A stretch of DNA of 64,000 nt from Loxodes magnus (lineage: Eukaryota > Ciliophora > Karyorelictea > Loxodida > Loxodidae), in the NCBI GenBank assembly GCA_946699065.1, contig CAMPDV010002119.1, positions 1-64,000 of the forward strand, in the 5' to 3' direction. Below are positions 38,920-49,914 of this stretch, piece after piece (the first letter of the stretch is position 1; each line of letters opens with the position of its first letter). The notes under the pieces were generated by a model. The model saw nothing but the letters and a program-made list of their open reading frames with translations, was not told the DNA's origin and did not search any database. The position numbers were made by a program, and so were the translations under genes.

Positions 38920-39405
38920 TCATGTTGAGAGCAATTAAAAGTTGCATAAAAGACTAGCTAACTGTATTAAAGCGGCATGCTAAAGCTTATAGATTTGCTT
39001 ACTGGCAGATTACTTAATTGAGAGCTTCTTTACGTTTATCAGCATAAATTTGGATTGGAGGTACAGAGGAAAAGCCTCTTTTATACTGAAATTTAGATTT
39101 AGCGTATCATCAAATTGTTGATTCCTTATATCCTTAATAAAGCCTGATTTTTCTTTTGGTGGTTTTATTGGTCCTCGTTGAAAGTAAATCTAATCTATAC
39201 GCTGCAAGTTTAAATATTGACTACCAGCTTTTGATTTCCTATAGTTGATAAATTTAAGATTTAGGCTTTCATTTGTATTTAGTAAGATAATCAGATACGC
39301 TTTACCTTCCCTATCTTCATTAAATCAGCTTATTCGATAAGACTATTTCCGTACTTCTTTTTAGGCTGGTTAGTATGATAAATTGCATATCAAACCCAAC
39401 CGCAT
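38920..39405 (-). CDS. Hypothetical protein, 161 residues
   Basis: A minus-strand frame of 162 codons from ATG 39405 to TGA 38920-38922, with a TGA a few codons upstream of the ATG. The product is basic and mixed, with one internal TGA read as Trp (I-S-W-F-N-E-D-R-E). No signal peptide, membrane segment or known motif is seen. It lies 146 nt from the start of the LamG/Cys-rich gene on the same strand, upstream of it. A real small gene is plausible because start, stop and frame agree, but that is weak evidence in this code. Confidence 0.4.
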
Positions 39406-40643
39406 TCTATCGTTTTATCAGAATGAAATCTTTATAGATTTATCTGTAAAGATAAGCTTGGAAAATTTGACCAGAGCCATTAGATAGAAATTAGCAAGGA
39501 GGGAGTGTAGAACTAGCAGATTGTATAACTATTGAAGGGCCTTAATCTTATAAAGGCAGAATATGTAACCAGGAGTGCTATAGTTATAGTAGATATGATG
39601 GTGGGTTTTAGCTATATAGTCTGCATTTAAGTATTAAGCAGACTAGTAGGAGCTTCTAAGTTAGCTTATGACATCAAGCTAAACATAGCTTCCGTTAAGT
39701 GGATAAATTTAAGGATGAGACGTAAATAGCCCAAAAGATATTCGAGATAAATGAGCAGAAAAAACGCTGAATTTAAAGGTTATATTAGATAAAAGTTTTG
39801 AGATATAACTGAAACACTTGAGAATAATAAAATAATCAAACTTGAAAAGCCTACGGAAAGGCTAGCAAGCATTCCCATTTTCAGGAAAAGAATATTGCTA
39901 AACTGTATGTAAAAATGGGACTTTATTTAATGCTACCAAGACGAATTATAATGAAGAAGCAATTAAAAAAGACAAATAAAATAGAAAAGTTCGAAATTTA
40001 AAAGAGTCAAAATAAGATACTTTGCATGGTAATAGAAAGAAAGAAAAGTAGAGTTTTAAAATACCAGAGACAAGTTTAAGACCTAATTATCCTCAATTTT
40101 AAATATAGAAAAGTACAGAAAAAAATAACAAGTTTAAGCTACTTAACTATAAAAGGTCTTGATATCATTACCCTGAAAAATTTAGCAGAGTAGATACTAT
40201 TTGAATAGCTTAGTTAGTAGGGTCAGATAATAAGTTATCTAAGCGATAAAATATTTAGTATAATACTATCATTAATTTTTCTTCGTAGTTATAGACAAAT
40301 TAAGAGTCTTTGTTATATAAATAAGTTTGCACACTCTTAAGAAATCAGAACTCAAATTTAGTTAAATATATAAAAAAGCTAGATCTTAGTAAGATATATA
40401 AAGGCAATTAATATATTTTATTAAGCTCTTTTTTACCTCATCTAAATTAAGCCTCACAATCATAATTTAGTTATGATTAAATTCTTAAGTGAGGATTTTA
40501 TTCAATTACCTCATAGGAAATTTTAAGTATTTAAGGAAGAAAAATCCACCTAATAAAAAAGGTGGCTCGCAAAGAGATCGCTTTAATGTCAGAAAATTTT
40601 TGGAGATAGTGTAATAAGAAATTTATATCATAAAATAGAAAAT
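39406..40643. other. Unassigned 1.2-kb region
   Basis: This lies upstream of the small minus-strand gene and downstream of the RSP3 gene. The plus strand is purine-rich and gives protein-like text in more than one frame (39480-40180), so a gene may be present, but no motif lets me choose. No RNA gene or repeat was seen. Confidence 0.3.
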
Positions 40644-42962
40644 TCATTAAGAATCCTCCTAATCTTCTTCTTCACCTTCTTCATCTTCTCCATCTTCATT
40701 CTCTCCATCCTCATTCTCTTCTACTTGTACTACGATTTTTTCTTTCTCCTATATCACAAAATCTTAGACTTGTTTTACTATTTTAAACTGACTAGGTTTC
40801 ACTAAATCCCAATTTTTAATTTTGAACAGGAAACCTTCTTGCAGGGACTATAAAAATAGAGGATCTTGCTTGCTTATTTTTTTCTCTATTTGTTAAAGAA
40901 CTTATTCGAAGCTTTCTTTGGGAAGTGTCACGTTTACTTAGAATGGACCAAATGTTCTAGGAGTTTGCTTGTATGGATTGTATTCAGCTTCTTCTTTTTA
41001 TTGATCTCCTGAAGCTAGATCTTCCGGTCTATTTGACTGTCGCCTTTATTGCTAAGTGGGAGTTTTTTCTCTAGCTTGTCTTTAGGGTTTTGACTTTAAA
41101 GCCTCTTTTTCCAGTCGTAATTTTCTCTTTTCCAAGTAATCTTTCTTCCTATCATAATAATCAGCATTTGCTACTAAAGCAGCTTTTATTCTAGGCATGA
41201 TTTCTCCATAGACGCTGCTTTCTAGTTTCAGATTATAAATTTCAAGATGTCATATAGGCTTCTCCACTAGTTCTCTTCTATAGAATCTAAAGCTGAGAGT
41301 ATTTCCTTCTTAGAACTAGTTCTCATGTATAACGCAGCCTGAGTTTTTATCTATTATTCTAAAACGGTTTGATTGAGTTTCTCCATCTTTCTCATTGATT
41401 ACAAATCCGATTATATGAGAGACATTTGGACTTAATTTTTAGAAATTCAAATGTACTGTCTGATCGTCGTCTCGCTTAAGTCTTACATTTCTTGATTCAA
41501 CGTAGTATTTAAATCCGTTCGTTGCATAATTGCATGTTCGAGGTTCCATTACAGTTGTGAAAACTGGTTGTTAAGCTTATTCTTCCTCCTCTTCTTAAAT
41601 CGCTTCTACTGCTTTTTCAACTACTGGATGTAAAAATTCAATTAGTTCTCCTTTTCTATCAAAGAGAGCTAGTTATAGCTAGATCTTACGGTTTTTTCTT
41701 AGGCAAGGTATGAATGGGTTATCAGTGAGTCCTAATAAGATTTTTGGAATGCCAACCAAGTCCAAAGTGAAGAATTCACTCTTCTTAAATTATCTCTCCT
41801 CAAAACTTGTCCCAAGAGTTTACTCTTCGGTCAATTCCTCGCTCCCCTCAGGTTTTTTCTTCTAGTCTTCATCAGAATCTTCTTCCTCCTCTTCTTTCTC
41901 TTCCTCTTATTACTCTTCCTCCATATTGAGTCCCAACTAAAACTCACTTATCTTTTCAGTTAAAAAGTCAACCGGAATCTAGTTTTTATGGGTTCATAAT
42001 AAGCGAACTACTTTGAGATCCTTTTATGTCTCATTGAGTAGCATGTTTTCATAGTTCTCCTAAACTCGCTTTTTCTTTATTACCTTATCCTTTATCGATT
42101 GCTGTATCTAGATATTTTTATCATCTTCAAGATGCGAAACAAACAGCTAGGTTTTTTTCTTAAATTGCAGGTGATTTTCTGCCTAGCCAAATAGCCAGTC
42201 TTTCAAATATAGCTGGAACTGCTAGGATTTTTTTTCTATAAACAGTCCTTTTTTACTGAGATCTTACAAGGTGTTAGGTATCAGTTTGCTTATGTACTTT
42301 TGTCCGATTTTTTGAGCTTGAACTTTAGTCATTAGCGTTTCACGTTCTTTCTAGACGTTTCTAGCCTTTACAACTACTTCATTTTTCTCACTCCATAAAT
42401 CTCTTTCCTTCACTTCCTCCTACAGATTTGCTTCCTTCTCAGCCTCTTTTCTTTGGTAGAACTATTTCTTGAACTGTTCAATAGCCTAAAGTTCATTTTC
42501 TTCCTCCACTTCCAGTTATGCCTATTCCAGTGTCTTATTGACTAGAACGTTTAAAATTGGTTAAACTTCAAAATTGAAATCAAAGAGCTCTCCATCCCAT
42601 ATCTGAGTAGACTCGTCAATTCCCGTTTTTTTCGGAATATAAGGTGATGGCGGTGGAGATGGTTTAAACTCATCAGTTTAGCACTCAATAGGCTTAACCT
42701 CAGGTTTCTTTTCGCGGATATCAGTTAGGAAATACGAAAGATCAACTTCAATCCTCTAAGTAGCACCAGGTCTGATATCATAAGGAGTTGCTTTCTAAGC
42801 TTATTGCTTATACAACAAAAGCGTCCTTTCCATCATCTCCCTTTGCTTTTGCTTCTTCATAGCTTCCACATGCTTCTTTTCAAGTTCTTAAGGAGTCTCT
42901 CGGTATTTTTAAATTCTCTGCGTCACCACTTTCGGTTCAGCTTCAAAAGAGTAATTAGCCAT
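40644..42962 (-). CDS. RSP3: Radial spoke protein 3 homologue with C-terminal TerD-like domain
   Basis: ATG 42962 to TGA 40644 gives exactly 773 codons (772 residues) with no intron. Residues about 60-290 match the RSP3 core: T-Q-R-I-E-V-D-L-S-Y-F-L-T-D, E-C-Q-T-D-E-F, a Pro-rich loop, S-T-Q-I-W-D-G-E-L-F-D-F-N-F-E-V-Q-P, then V-N-K-T-L-E-Q-A and a charged helix. RSP3 is the dimeric scaffold of the radial spoke in motile cilia and anchors the spoke to doublet microtubules. Residues about 395-575 resemble a TerD beta-sandwich (D-D-D-Q-T-V-H-L-N-F, then S-H-I-I-G-F-V-I-N, then R-F-R-I-I-D-K-N-S-G). The last 25 residues are almost all Glu/Asp/Gly. Two in-frame TGAs read as Trp (V-R-L-L-W; P-I-W-H-L-E-I). 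RSP3 in Chlamydomonas is about 516 residues, so this is longer. The RSP3 identity is firm; the TerD call is by pattern. Confidence 0.88.
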
Positions 42963-43652
42963 TTTTAAGTATTCGGTTATTAAATTTAATTATTGCCTTT
43001 CAAAAGAAATTACTTAGCTTAACTTACTCAATACTAGGCAAATAAGTCAATTATATTAACTTAGTCAACTGAGGGTAGGAAAACTTATGCTGATGATCTA
43101 GCTGAGAAGGGAAAATAAGAGCAGGTGATGGAGAGAAAGAAGGAGAGGTATGAGAGCTTTTCTTATAGCTAGACATGATCGAAGTATTCCCTCTACTTCT
43201 AACCCAAGTCCTTATAATTTTCCAAAGGGATAAGTAGCTTCAAATCTGTTAACATAGCAACCCATAAAAAGACACTGGGAGTATACAGTAAAAAGCGGTT
43301 CAGACTGTTCTATAGCCCAAGAATTAATTCCTCAATTCATATTTAAAGATAGTAAAGTAGCAACAGTGGTAAGCACTATAAAGTATACCTTTAGAAGTTA
43401 AACTTATTAACTTAATCTAGATTCTACACAAATATACAGTCTATTGCTATATATCTAAACATGCTATAAAACCACTAGCTAATAGTCTATTCTTCTCTTA
43501 ATTAGACTAATCAGTTTAACATTTTACATGCCAGTCTTAGTAAATATAAACTGACTGTAGTTAGGTAGAAGACATATGGTGTTGAAGTGGTAGGTGGTTT
43601 AAGGTGAATAGAGGTATTTAAATGGTTGTAATTAAATATAATAAAAACAAAT
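42963..43652. promoter_or_regulatory. Divergent intergenic region between RSP3 and peroxiredoxin
   Basis: This 690-bp stretch separates two genes transcribed away from each other and should hold both promoters. It is AT-rich with A-rich runs just before the peroxiredoxin ATG. No specific regulatory motif can be named. Confidence 0.45.
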
Positions 43653-44333
43653 ATGATGATATCTAAGTTAGCTACCAAGTCTAAGATATTTGACTGTACC
43701 TACTTCAGAATGTTTAGTAGCTGGCCTGAAACTCTTAAAGCTAGAGTTTCCCAGCCTGCACCCAGTTTCTCTGGAATGGCTTATATTGATGGAGGATTCA
43801 AGAAGATAAGCCTATCTGATTATAATGGAAAGTACGTTGTGTTGTTCTTCTATCCTTTGGATTTCACTTTTGTTTGTCCCACCGAAATTTGTGCTTTTAA
43901 TGATATGGCAAAGTAGTTTAGCGATGTAGGCGCGGAATTGATTGCTTGCTCTGTAGATTCTTGGTTTACTCATGCAGAATATGCGAATAAGCCAAGATCT
44001 GAAGGAGGACTTGGAGGAATGCAAATTCCAATGCTTTCAGATATCACTAAGCAAATATCGTCTGACTATGGAGTACTAACAGAAGATGGAGCTATAACAT
44101 TCAGAGGCACATTCATAATTGATACCCAAGGAGTATTGAGACACTAGAGCATTAATGACCTTCCAGTCGGAAGAAATCCAGAAGAAACACTTAGATTAGT
44201 AAAAGCGTTCTAACACGTAGACACGCACGGAGAAGTATGCCCTGCAAACTGGCAGCCAGGAAAGAAAGCAATGGATCCAGATCATTCAAGTCCAAAAACC
44301 AAAGCATATTGGAAGAATGAACTTGCAAAGTGA
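43653..44333 (+). CDS. Typical 2-Cys peroxiredoxin, probably mitochondrial
   Basis: ATG 43653 to TGA 44331-44333 gives 226 residues with no intron; TAG at codon 88 and others are Gln. The peroxidatic Cys75 lies in F-V-C-P-T-E-I-C, the resolving Cys196 in H-G-E-V-C-P-A-N-W, and the G-G-L-G motif is at 118-121. The C-terminal segment keeps an aromatic pair (A-Y-W) in place of the usual Tyr-Phe. Together, the G-G-L-G and the C-terminal extension mark the hyperoxidation-sensitive typical 2-Cys class, which reduces peroxides using thioredoxin. The first 35 residues are basic and hydroxylated without acids near the start, like a mitochondrial presequence. A second ATG directly follows the first. 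This gene fixes the code: UAG is Gln and a natural end is at TGA. Confidence 0.95.
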
Positions 44334-45243
44334 GGTAGACAAAACAACTGAACTACAACTTAAAATAGTATTTTCGTATTCGTAGCCTCTTTAAACTTAA
44401 TCAATCTCATATATCAAAACCTTCTACTTAAAACTATCCTTATTCCATCTTACTTCATCAAATCTCTAATGGAAAATCTAAAATCATGACCATCATATTC
44501 TTGAATCTTAGTCATAGAGTATAAGGTTCGATACTCTTATATCTAATGTATCATTTAAAAGGTCTAAAACTGGTCTATTAATGAGATGGAGTTAATCTAT
44601 TTAGATCAAAGTAAGAAAGGGTTTTAATTGGAAAGCCTGGATAAGGAAGGACCATATATCAATATCTCTATCTATAGCACTTAGATAATTTATCCACATC
44701 AAAGCTAGATCTTCTTAATATACGCAACCGCTCTGATTTAAGATACAAGTAATGTCTAGAAGATAGCTGTAATAAGAATGGTAAGGTAGTACCTCATATA
44801 CTATATATAGACCTTGATCTGATTTTATGGCTAGGATTTGAGCAAATATGATCTTAGCATATGAAGAACTATAGTTAAGATAACAAATTTAGGGATAAAA
44901 TACTAAGAGTTTAATTAAGATTGCTAATCACATTTATACCTTAAAATAGTTCGCTATCAGCTTATATAAAAGGAGGGTTTTCTATACCCCAAGCCTTTTT
45001 CCTCTTTTTCTTATATATTTAGTATTTATCCAAGCACCTTAATTGCTTTTACATCCTTATCATGCTTAAATTAAAATGACTTAAGCTTTTCTTAAAGCAC
45101 CTTAACTAGTACCAAGTATCTAAGTATTGGTATTCAAAGTATCATTATAAAAGCTTTGAAGCTAAATCGGAGTTTGACTTCATCCAGCTTTAGTTTGAAA
45201 GATAAAATAGTGATTAAAGCACAAAAATGTTGGGATAAGAGCT
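44334..45243. other. Intergenic region, no gene seen
   Basis: A 910-bp gap between the convergent 3-prime ends of peroxiredoxin (plus) and APC10 (minus). It is AT-rich. I find no convincing frame, RNA gene or repeat; it is unusually long for a convergent gap in this otherwise compact block. Confidence 0.4.
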
Positions 45244-45711
45244 TCATCTTATAACCATCCTGTCCTTTGAATAGTCCTTTCTCTGCTGGAAAACTTTAAC
45301 TTATCTGATATGGCAATCTCTTCCTTACATCTAGTTTGACGGTATTTCAATCCTCAATTTTCTAACCTTAAGATCTATTTTGAACATATGTCATCCCTGG
45401 GGTTAGTTCAAGTCTATTTCTTGCTTATAATTCTTGTCTCCTGTTATTAAGATAACCTTAGGTGTATATGAGTCATCTGCATTGAAATCGATAAATACAG
45501 ATAGTTGGTATACTTTTGTAGCCTTAAGGAACTAAATGTCTATTCAATGTGGCTAACTTCCCTCTGACTACCAGAACGTACTCGTATTACCGTCAAGCAA
45601 GTTTTGTATCCCATTCCCCTTCTTAGCACTAGACACACTTCAAATCGCTTCTTAACTAATATCCCTTACCAAAGAGTTCGACAAAGGTTCAGTCTCTTAC
45701 AAAGCGACCAT
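45244..45711 (-). CDS. APC10: Anaphase-promoting complex subunit 10 (APC10/DOC1)
   Basis: ATG 45711 to TGA 45244 gives 156 codons (155 residues), no intron. The product is a single DOC domain: I-W-S-V-S-S-A-K-K-G-N-G-I, L-L-D-G-N-T-S-T-F-W-Q-S-E-G, P-H-W-I-D-I-Q-F, D-D-S-Y-T-P-K, G-W-H-M-F-K-I-D-L, G-R-D-C-H-I-R-Q-V-K-V-F. The Trp residues after A-I, after P-H and after Q-G are encoded by TGA. APC10 helps the anaphase-promoting ubiquitin ligase hold substrates, with Cdc20/Cdh1. At 155 residues it is slightly shorter than human APC10 (185), mainly at the termini. The start codon lies inside the last codons of the RuvX frame, so the two genes on this strand overlap by 23 nt. Confidence 0.92.
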
Positions 45712-46291
45712 TTAAAGTAACAGGTATAGAAAGCTATAAAAGCAGAGATTTGAATGGCTGAAAAATTCTAAGATTCGAAGTTTAAATCATTTTAATATTT
45801 AAATCACTCAAAAATACTTCCAGGATCTAGCACGCTGCTAGGCAGTCTATATACTCTTTCCCTAGCTCCATATCCTATATCCCTCTCTTTAATAGCTAAT
45901 CTTCTAACTTCCTAAGTGCCTGCTCCGTTGTCAAATACTCATTTACTAAAGCTATCTTCATAGTATGTCTTAAAATGGGATTATTGGAGAGCAGTTTTTA
46001 TAAGATGGTATGGATCCTGAAGCATTGGTCTGTCGGCTTGCCGTGTATATCAAGTGGCCATCCTACTACAAAGGCTTTGATGCTTTCTTCTTGGACTACT
46101 CTACTCAAGCTTTCACTTCAGTTTTGGTTCCTAAATAAAGCTTTTAAAGGCTGAATTTTGGGATCGTTCATTAGATCCTTGCAAATAGCTAGACCTATTA
46201 TCTTAGGTGCGATATCCAAGGCTAGTATGTTGACGGTATCTTTAGTAGATCTTAGTAAGTTGTAAAGCTACTGAGAACTAAAATATTGCAT
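45689..46291 (-). CDS. RuvX/YqgF family putative Holliday junction resolvase
   Basis: ATG 46291 to TGA 45689 gives 201 codons (200 residues). The YqgF/RNase-H-like fold is visible: first strand L-A-L-D-I-A-P-K-I-I-G-L-A-I with Asp26, then A-F-V-V-G-W-P-L-D-I-H-G, then L-V-N-E-Y-L-T-T-E-Q-A, then the acidic Y-I-D-C-L-A-A-C-Q-I-L-E block. In bacteria the family processes pre-16S rRNA ends or Holliday junctions; eukaryotic copies are often organellar, so a mitochondrial role is an inference. The family normally ends soon after the I-L-E helix (about 150 residues); the extra 45-residue tail here may be read-through into DNA that really belongs to a short 3-prime UTR and the APC10 start, or it may hide an intron. 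One TGA is read as Trp (N-Q-N-W-S). Confidence 0.8.
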
Positions 46292-46304
46292 ACCTAGAGA
46301 TAAA
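46292..46304. promoter_or_regulatory. 13-bp gap between two divergent start codons
   Basis: The ATG of the RuvX-like gene (minus, ending at 46291) and of the unknown plus-strand gene (46305) are separated by only 13 bp. If both starts are right, the promoters or 5-prime UTRs must overlap the opposite coding sequence. Confidence 0.5.
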
Positions 46305-47411
46305 ATGGAAGCAGCTAAACAAGCTTTAATTAATATAGTTATGCAAGCTAAAAATGTACTTCAAAATGAAGTCAAGAATCAGTAGATAGACAGTGAAGAA
46401 CCACATACTAAAGGTGCGTTTGAAGACTTTTAGGACTCAATTGATCGAGGTGAATCGAAGATTTTGTAACTAGCAAAGCTAGTTTAAACCCAAGAAAATG
46501 AGACACATCAAGCTAGGATATTTCAAGCCTTTCTATCTCAACAATAAGTATCATTGGCAATCAATATACAGCCAGTAGCTAACTAGGATCTTATTAAGCT
46601 CTCTATTAGCTTAGCTAAAATATCTTTCTAGTAATATTATTTAAAATATCTTCTATAAACTGGATATCATGTATATAAGGTATTAGGTAAAGATGGAAAT
46701 TAAAGTACTGATCATCATGCAATAGATTGATTATTATCTAAGTAGAACCTTAATATTGTAGACAGTCCAAAGGATATTGAGGTACTAGTTGTGTATGCTG
46801 CTAATCCTTGTAATTGTATTTTGAAGAATGGGTTAGATTTGTAGAGGAAAGTAAAAGGATTTTTGGTTGGCTTTTTATGCTAGCGATGTATAATAAGAAC
46901 AACTATTATTGTAAGCTCAAAAGACTATAAGTACAATACTCCATCTACCAGTTTTAGGTATGATTTTGACTCTACTAATGGGCAATTTCATATATATCCA
47001 TCTCTATTTAGTCTTCTTAATGTATAACTAAGCTAATCCTTTTTATACCTCCATTAGGACAGAAAATACCTTTTCATATAACCTTTAGGAGAATGTATGC
47101 CAAGACTCAGCTCTATATTAACCATATAGTCTTCTTCTTCACGTAGTTATAATGAAGAAGTGACTTTAAAGTTTAAATATATCAAGATACGTAAAATATA
47201 ACTTTATGCTTAGTAGACTTAATATGATACTGTTTATTAGACTAGTTAATAAGCTTTCAATTTGTAACCTCAATAATCTTTTACCAGGTTTACAATACTA
47301 TTCTACTATGACCTGACCACCAAATCACGATGTCTACTTAAGTTACCTAATCATTATTTATAGTTTATGTCTCACACTTGTCCTCTTGCTAAAGCCTTCT
47401 TATCGATTTGA
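46305..47411 (+). CDS. Hypothetical protein, 368 residues
   Basis: ATG 46305 to TGA 47409-47411 gives exactly 369 codons with no intron. The first 110 residues are a charged, Gln-rich helix-prone segment (N-Q-Q-I-D-S-E-E-P-H-T); the middle (150-230) is mixed with a Cys-x-Cys near residue 190; the C-terminal third is Ser/Gln/Tyr-rich. One internal TGA reads as Trp (A-I-D-W-L-L-S). No family is recognised. It is head-to-head with the RuvX-like gene and tail-to-tail with the alpha/beta hydrolase gene. The frame is supported by start, stop and continuous protein-like text, but the last third is less convincing. Confidence 0.5.
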
Positions 47412-47576
47412 GATTGAAAAATCATATAATCTGAAATAGCTAAATCAGCTCTATCCCAAAATCCTAGAAATGGAAACTAGATACCTCAGTTAGTAATCTT
47501 GACTTATTACTATATAAGTAAAATTGAAATTAAAGCTTTATTAGTTATCATTAATTAAACAAACTATAATGCTCTT

Positions 47577-49289
47577 TCAAAGATACTTCTCAGTCAAGCT
47601 TCCTTCCTCAAATATATTAGAACTTAACTCACTTTATTAAATTGTCTAATTCACTATCTCTCTTGGTCTTCAAAACTACTCTTGCTAATCCTTTGTTTCC
47701 TTTTATTCTTACACCTTACTTGTATAAGTAAGCTATTTGCTATCGAGCTCTCCAATAGAGTGCTATTATGTTGACCAAAGGATTTACTCTGAATTTCGGT
47801 TTTAACGGTGCACACTTTCAGTAGCTTCGATTGAATCTCCTATATAGTATTCAATTTATGGCCAGATGCTTTAACTCTTACCTTCCAATAATGAATTTTC
47901 TTGAGCAACCTTAATTTCATTGTTCATAGACTATCTATAAATCTCCCTAGGTTACATCTCAGGAATTTAAAGAGGATCTTCTGGAGTGGTATCTAATTCT
48001 AGCTGAGGTTCTTATCAATTAGCATTGCTCATTCTCCACACTCTCTTTTGAAAGACTTAAGTCTCTTCTTATTCCTCATTTTCCAGCTCGAAGTTATCAA
48101 AATCATTTTCCAGATCTTACAGCATGATAGTTTCATAGTCAATCACATCCTTTCTAGAAGCTACTATTTCACTCAGATTCTCAGTTTTCATTCTCTTCTG
48201 CAAGATCTCTTTACCATTTTATAAAACCTGGAGATAGGTAAGCATTAATTGCTTTTCCATAGCCGAACTGGCATTTTAAGCGTGTTCTATATCTCAATGG
48301 AAAAACTTTTAGTCATTTTCCAGGTTTATTGGACTTTGGGTTATATTGAGTTCAAAAGAGCTTTCATCTGACAAATCGAAGGAGAGTCTGGGGGTTATGG
48401 TGTTATCTATTAGGAAGTCATTAAGAAACTTAAAGACTCTTTATAAGGCTCAGATTGGACGCTAAGAATTATGGTCAGCAGTATCAACCTTCAAAAACTA
48501 CTTAGATCCTCTATACACTTCAAATATCTTTTTGGTGTGCGAAATATCTACAAACTTATCGTTCAAGCCATGAAGGAACATACAAGGTAATGTACACTAC
48601 TCTGCGGCTTCTAAAGGCTTAATCTCTCTGAATTAGGAAGCTTACTAGATATCAAATCCTGCTCGGGTTTGGATTTGCTAACGAGCTTCTTTATAGATAT
48701 GCTTGGCCATAAAATTGGGAACGCATCATAGTCTTTTAACTACATCTTAGATGATTTCCATTAAGCTGGAAAAGGGAGAATCAAGGACTAGACATTTGAT
48801 GATATCTAGGTTCTTACTGGCATATAAGAGACTAGCAACTGCTCCCATAGACCTTCCTCAGATTGCTATTCCAATGATTTCCTTCTACATGAGTAAGTAG
48901 TCGATTACTACCTAAATGTCATATTGCTCGTAATACCCTAATGTAACATAGTCGCCTTATGAAATACCAGATCTAAATCATAAAAATGCTTACCCTGCGA
49001 AATCGAAGACAAACACTGAGACCTCTTTCGGTAACAAGTTTTCTACAATATCAAAGGAGTCAAGTCTACTCCCACAGTTTCCATGACAGTAAACCACACA
49101 ATTCACTTTCGGAGAATTTAACGGAATAAAGTGACTGCACTCAATAGCAAGTCCTCTAGAGTTGAACAAGGTCAAGTCTTTTCTCTTGAATACCATGTTT
49201 TCTACAAAGAATAGCTTAGGACCTAAATCTCTATAAGGGTCATACTTCTCTCTAGTAGGTCGAAGTATTAAATCACTAATCTTATTCAT
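47577..49289 (-). CDS. Alpha/beta hydrolase (ABHD17/BEM46-type) with long C-terminal extension
   Basis: ATG 49289 to TGA 47577 with a 21-nt intron (48973-48993) gives exactly 564 codons (563 residues). The catalytic domain (about 1-290) shows H-G-N-C-G-S-R after strand 3, the F-D-F-A-G-S-G block formed across the intron, the nucleophile elbow I-W-G-R-S-M-G with Ser140 (its Trp is TGA 48858-48860), a later acid in H-G-L-N-D-K with Asp237, and His266 in D-H-N. This set fits a serine hydrolase of the depalmitoylase/acyl-hydrolase type. The remaining 270 residues are Gln/Glu-rich and probably disordered, unusual for the family. Five more TGAs in this tail and the domain read as Trp. It converges on the unknown gene at 46305-47411 with 165 bp between stops. 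Confidence 0.88.
48973..48993 (-). other. 21-nt GT-AG intron in the hydrolase gene
   Basis: On the minus strand it starts GTAAGCATTT and ends ATTTAG. Its removal turns G-Q-A-F-L-W-F-R-S-G into the family block F-A-G-S-G-I-S. The length is a multiple of three, so retention would add seven residues without changing frame. Confidence 0.85.
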
Positions 49290-49914
49290 TTTAATTCAGA
49301 TTAATTAATTAAAACGGTCATTTACTTCCCTTTTCTTATCACTCCCTTACATCCCTCTACAACATACAACTCTTACATCACAATAACTATATAGAGTAGT
49401 TGTACTGGTCAGCAGACTTAATGCATAATACTAGACTTTCAGTTAGACTCTGTCTTACTAGACTGGAGCTAATCTTTATTGATGGTACTTTTTCTTATTA
49501 ATATATTGAGCATCTTAGTTAGTAACATAGCATACAACATGACAGTTAGTATGCTAATTTATCTTACTCCTCCTTATATTACTATCCCATTATTGCTTAA
49601 GAGTATTCTAGTCCTAGCAGTGAAAATAGAGTTGCTAGCGTATTCGAAAATTAAGTATAGCTTATGTAAAATTATCACCAACTGACTGTATAAATCCAGG
49701 TTACTATGGTACTAAAATAAAGAGAGATGAGCAGATCTAGACTGGCTAATCTAAGATTACCAGACCAGCCTAAATACAAGACATATAAGCAGGTTTAGGT
49801 CTGATAGCATCTGACTCTTTATGTATGATAGAAGTGTTGTAAGAAAGGCATGTTAATGGCTTTAAATTACTTATGGGAAATTATTTACTAAATATAAAGA
49901 TTTCAATTGACTCA
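49290..49914. promoter_or_regulatory. Intergenic region upstream of the hydrolase gene
   Basis: 625 bp between the hydrolase start and the 3-prime end of the RING gene, both on the minus strand. It should hold the hydrolase promoter. A 68-codon standard-code ORF at 49479-49685 is hydrophobic and isolated, and I do not regard it as a gene. Confidence 0.4.

Noticed and set aside
43812-44024. Minus-strand ORF overlapping peroxiredoxin
   Set aside because: Antisense shadow of a clearly conserved gene.
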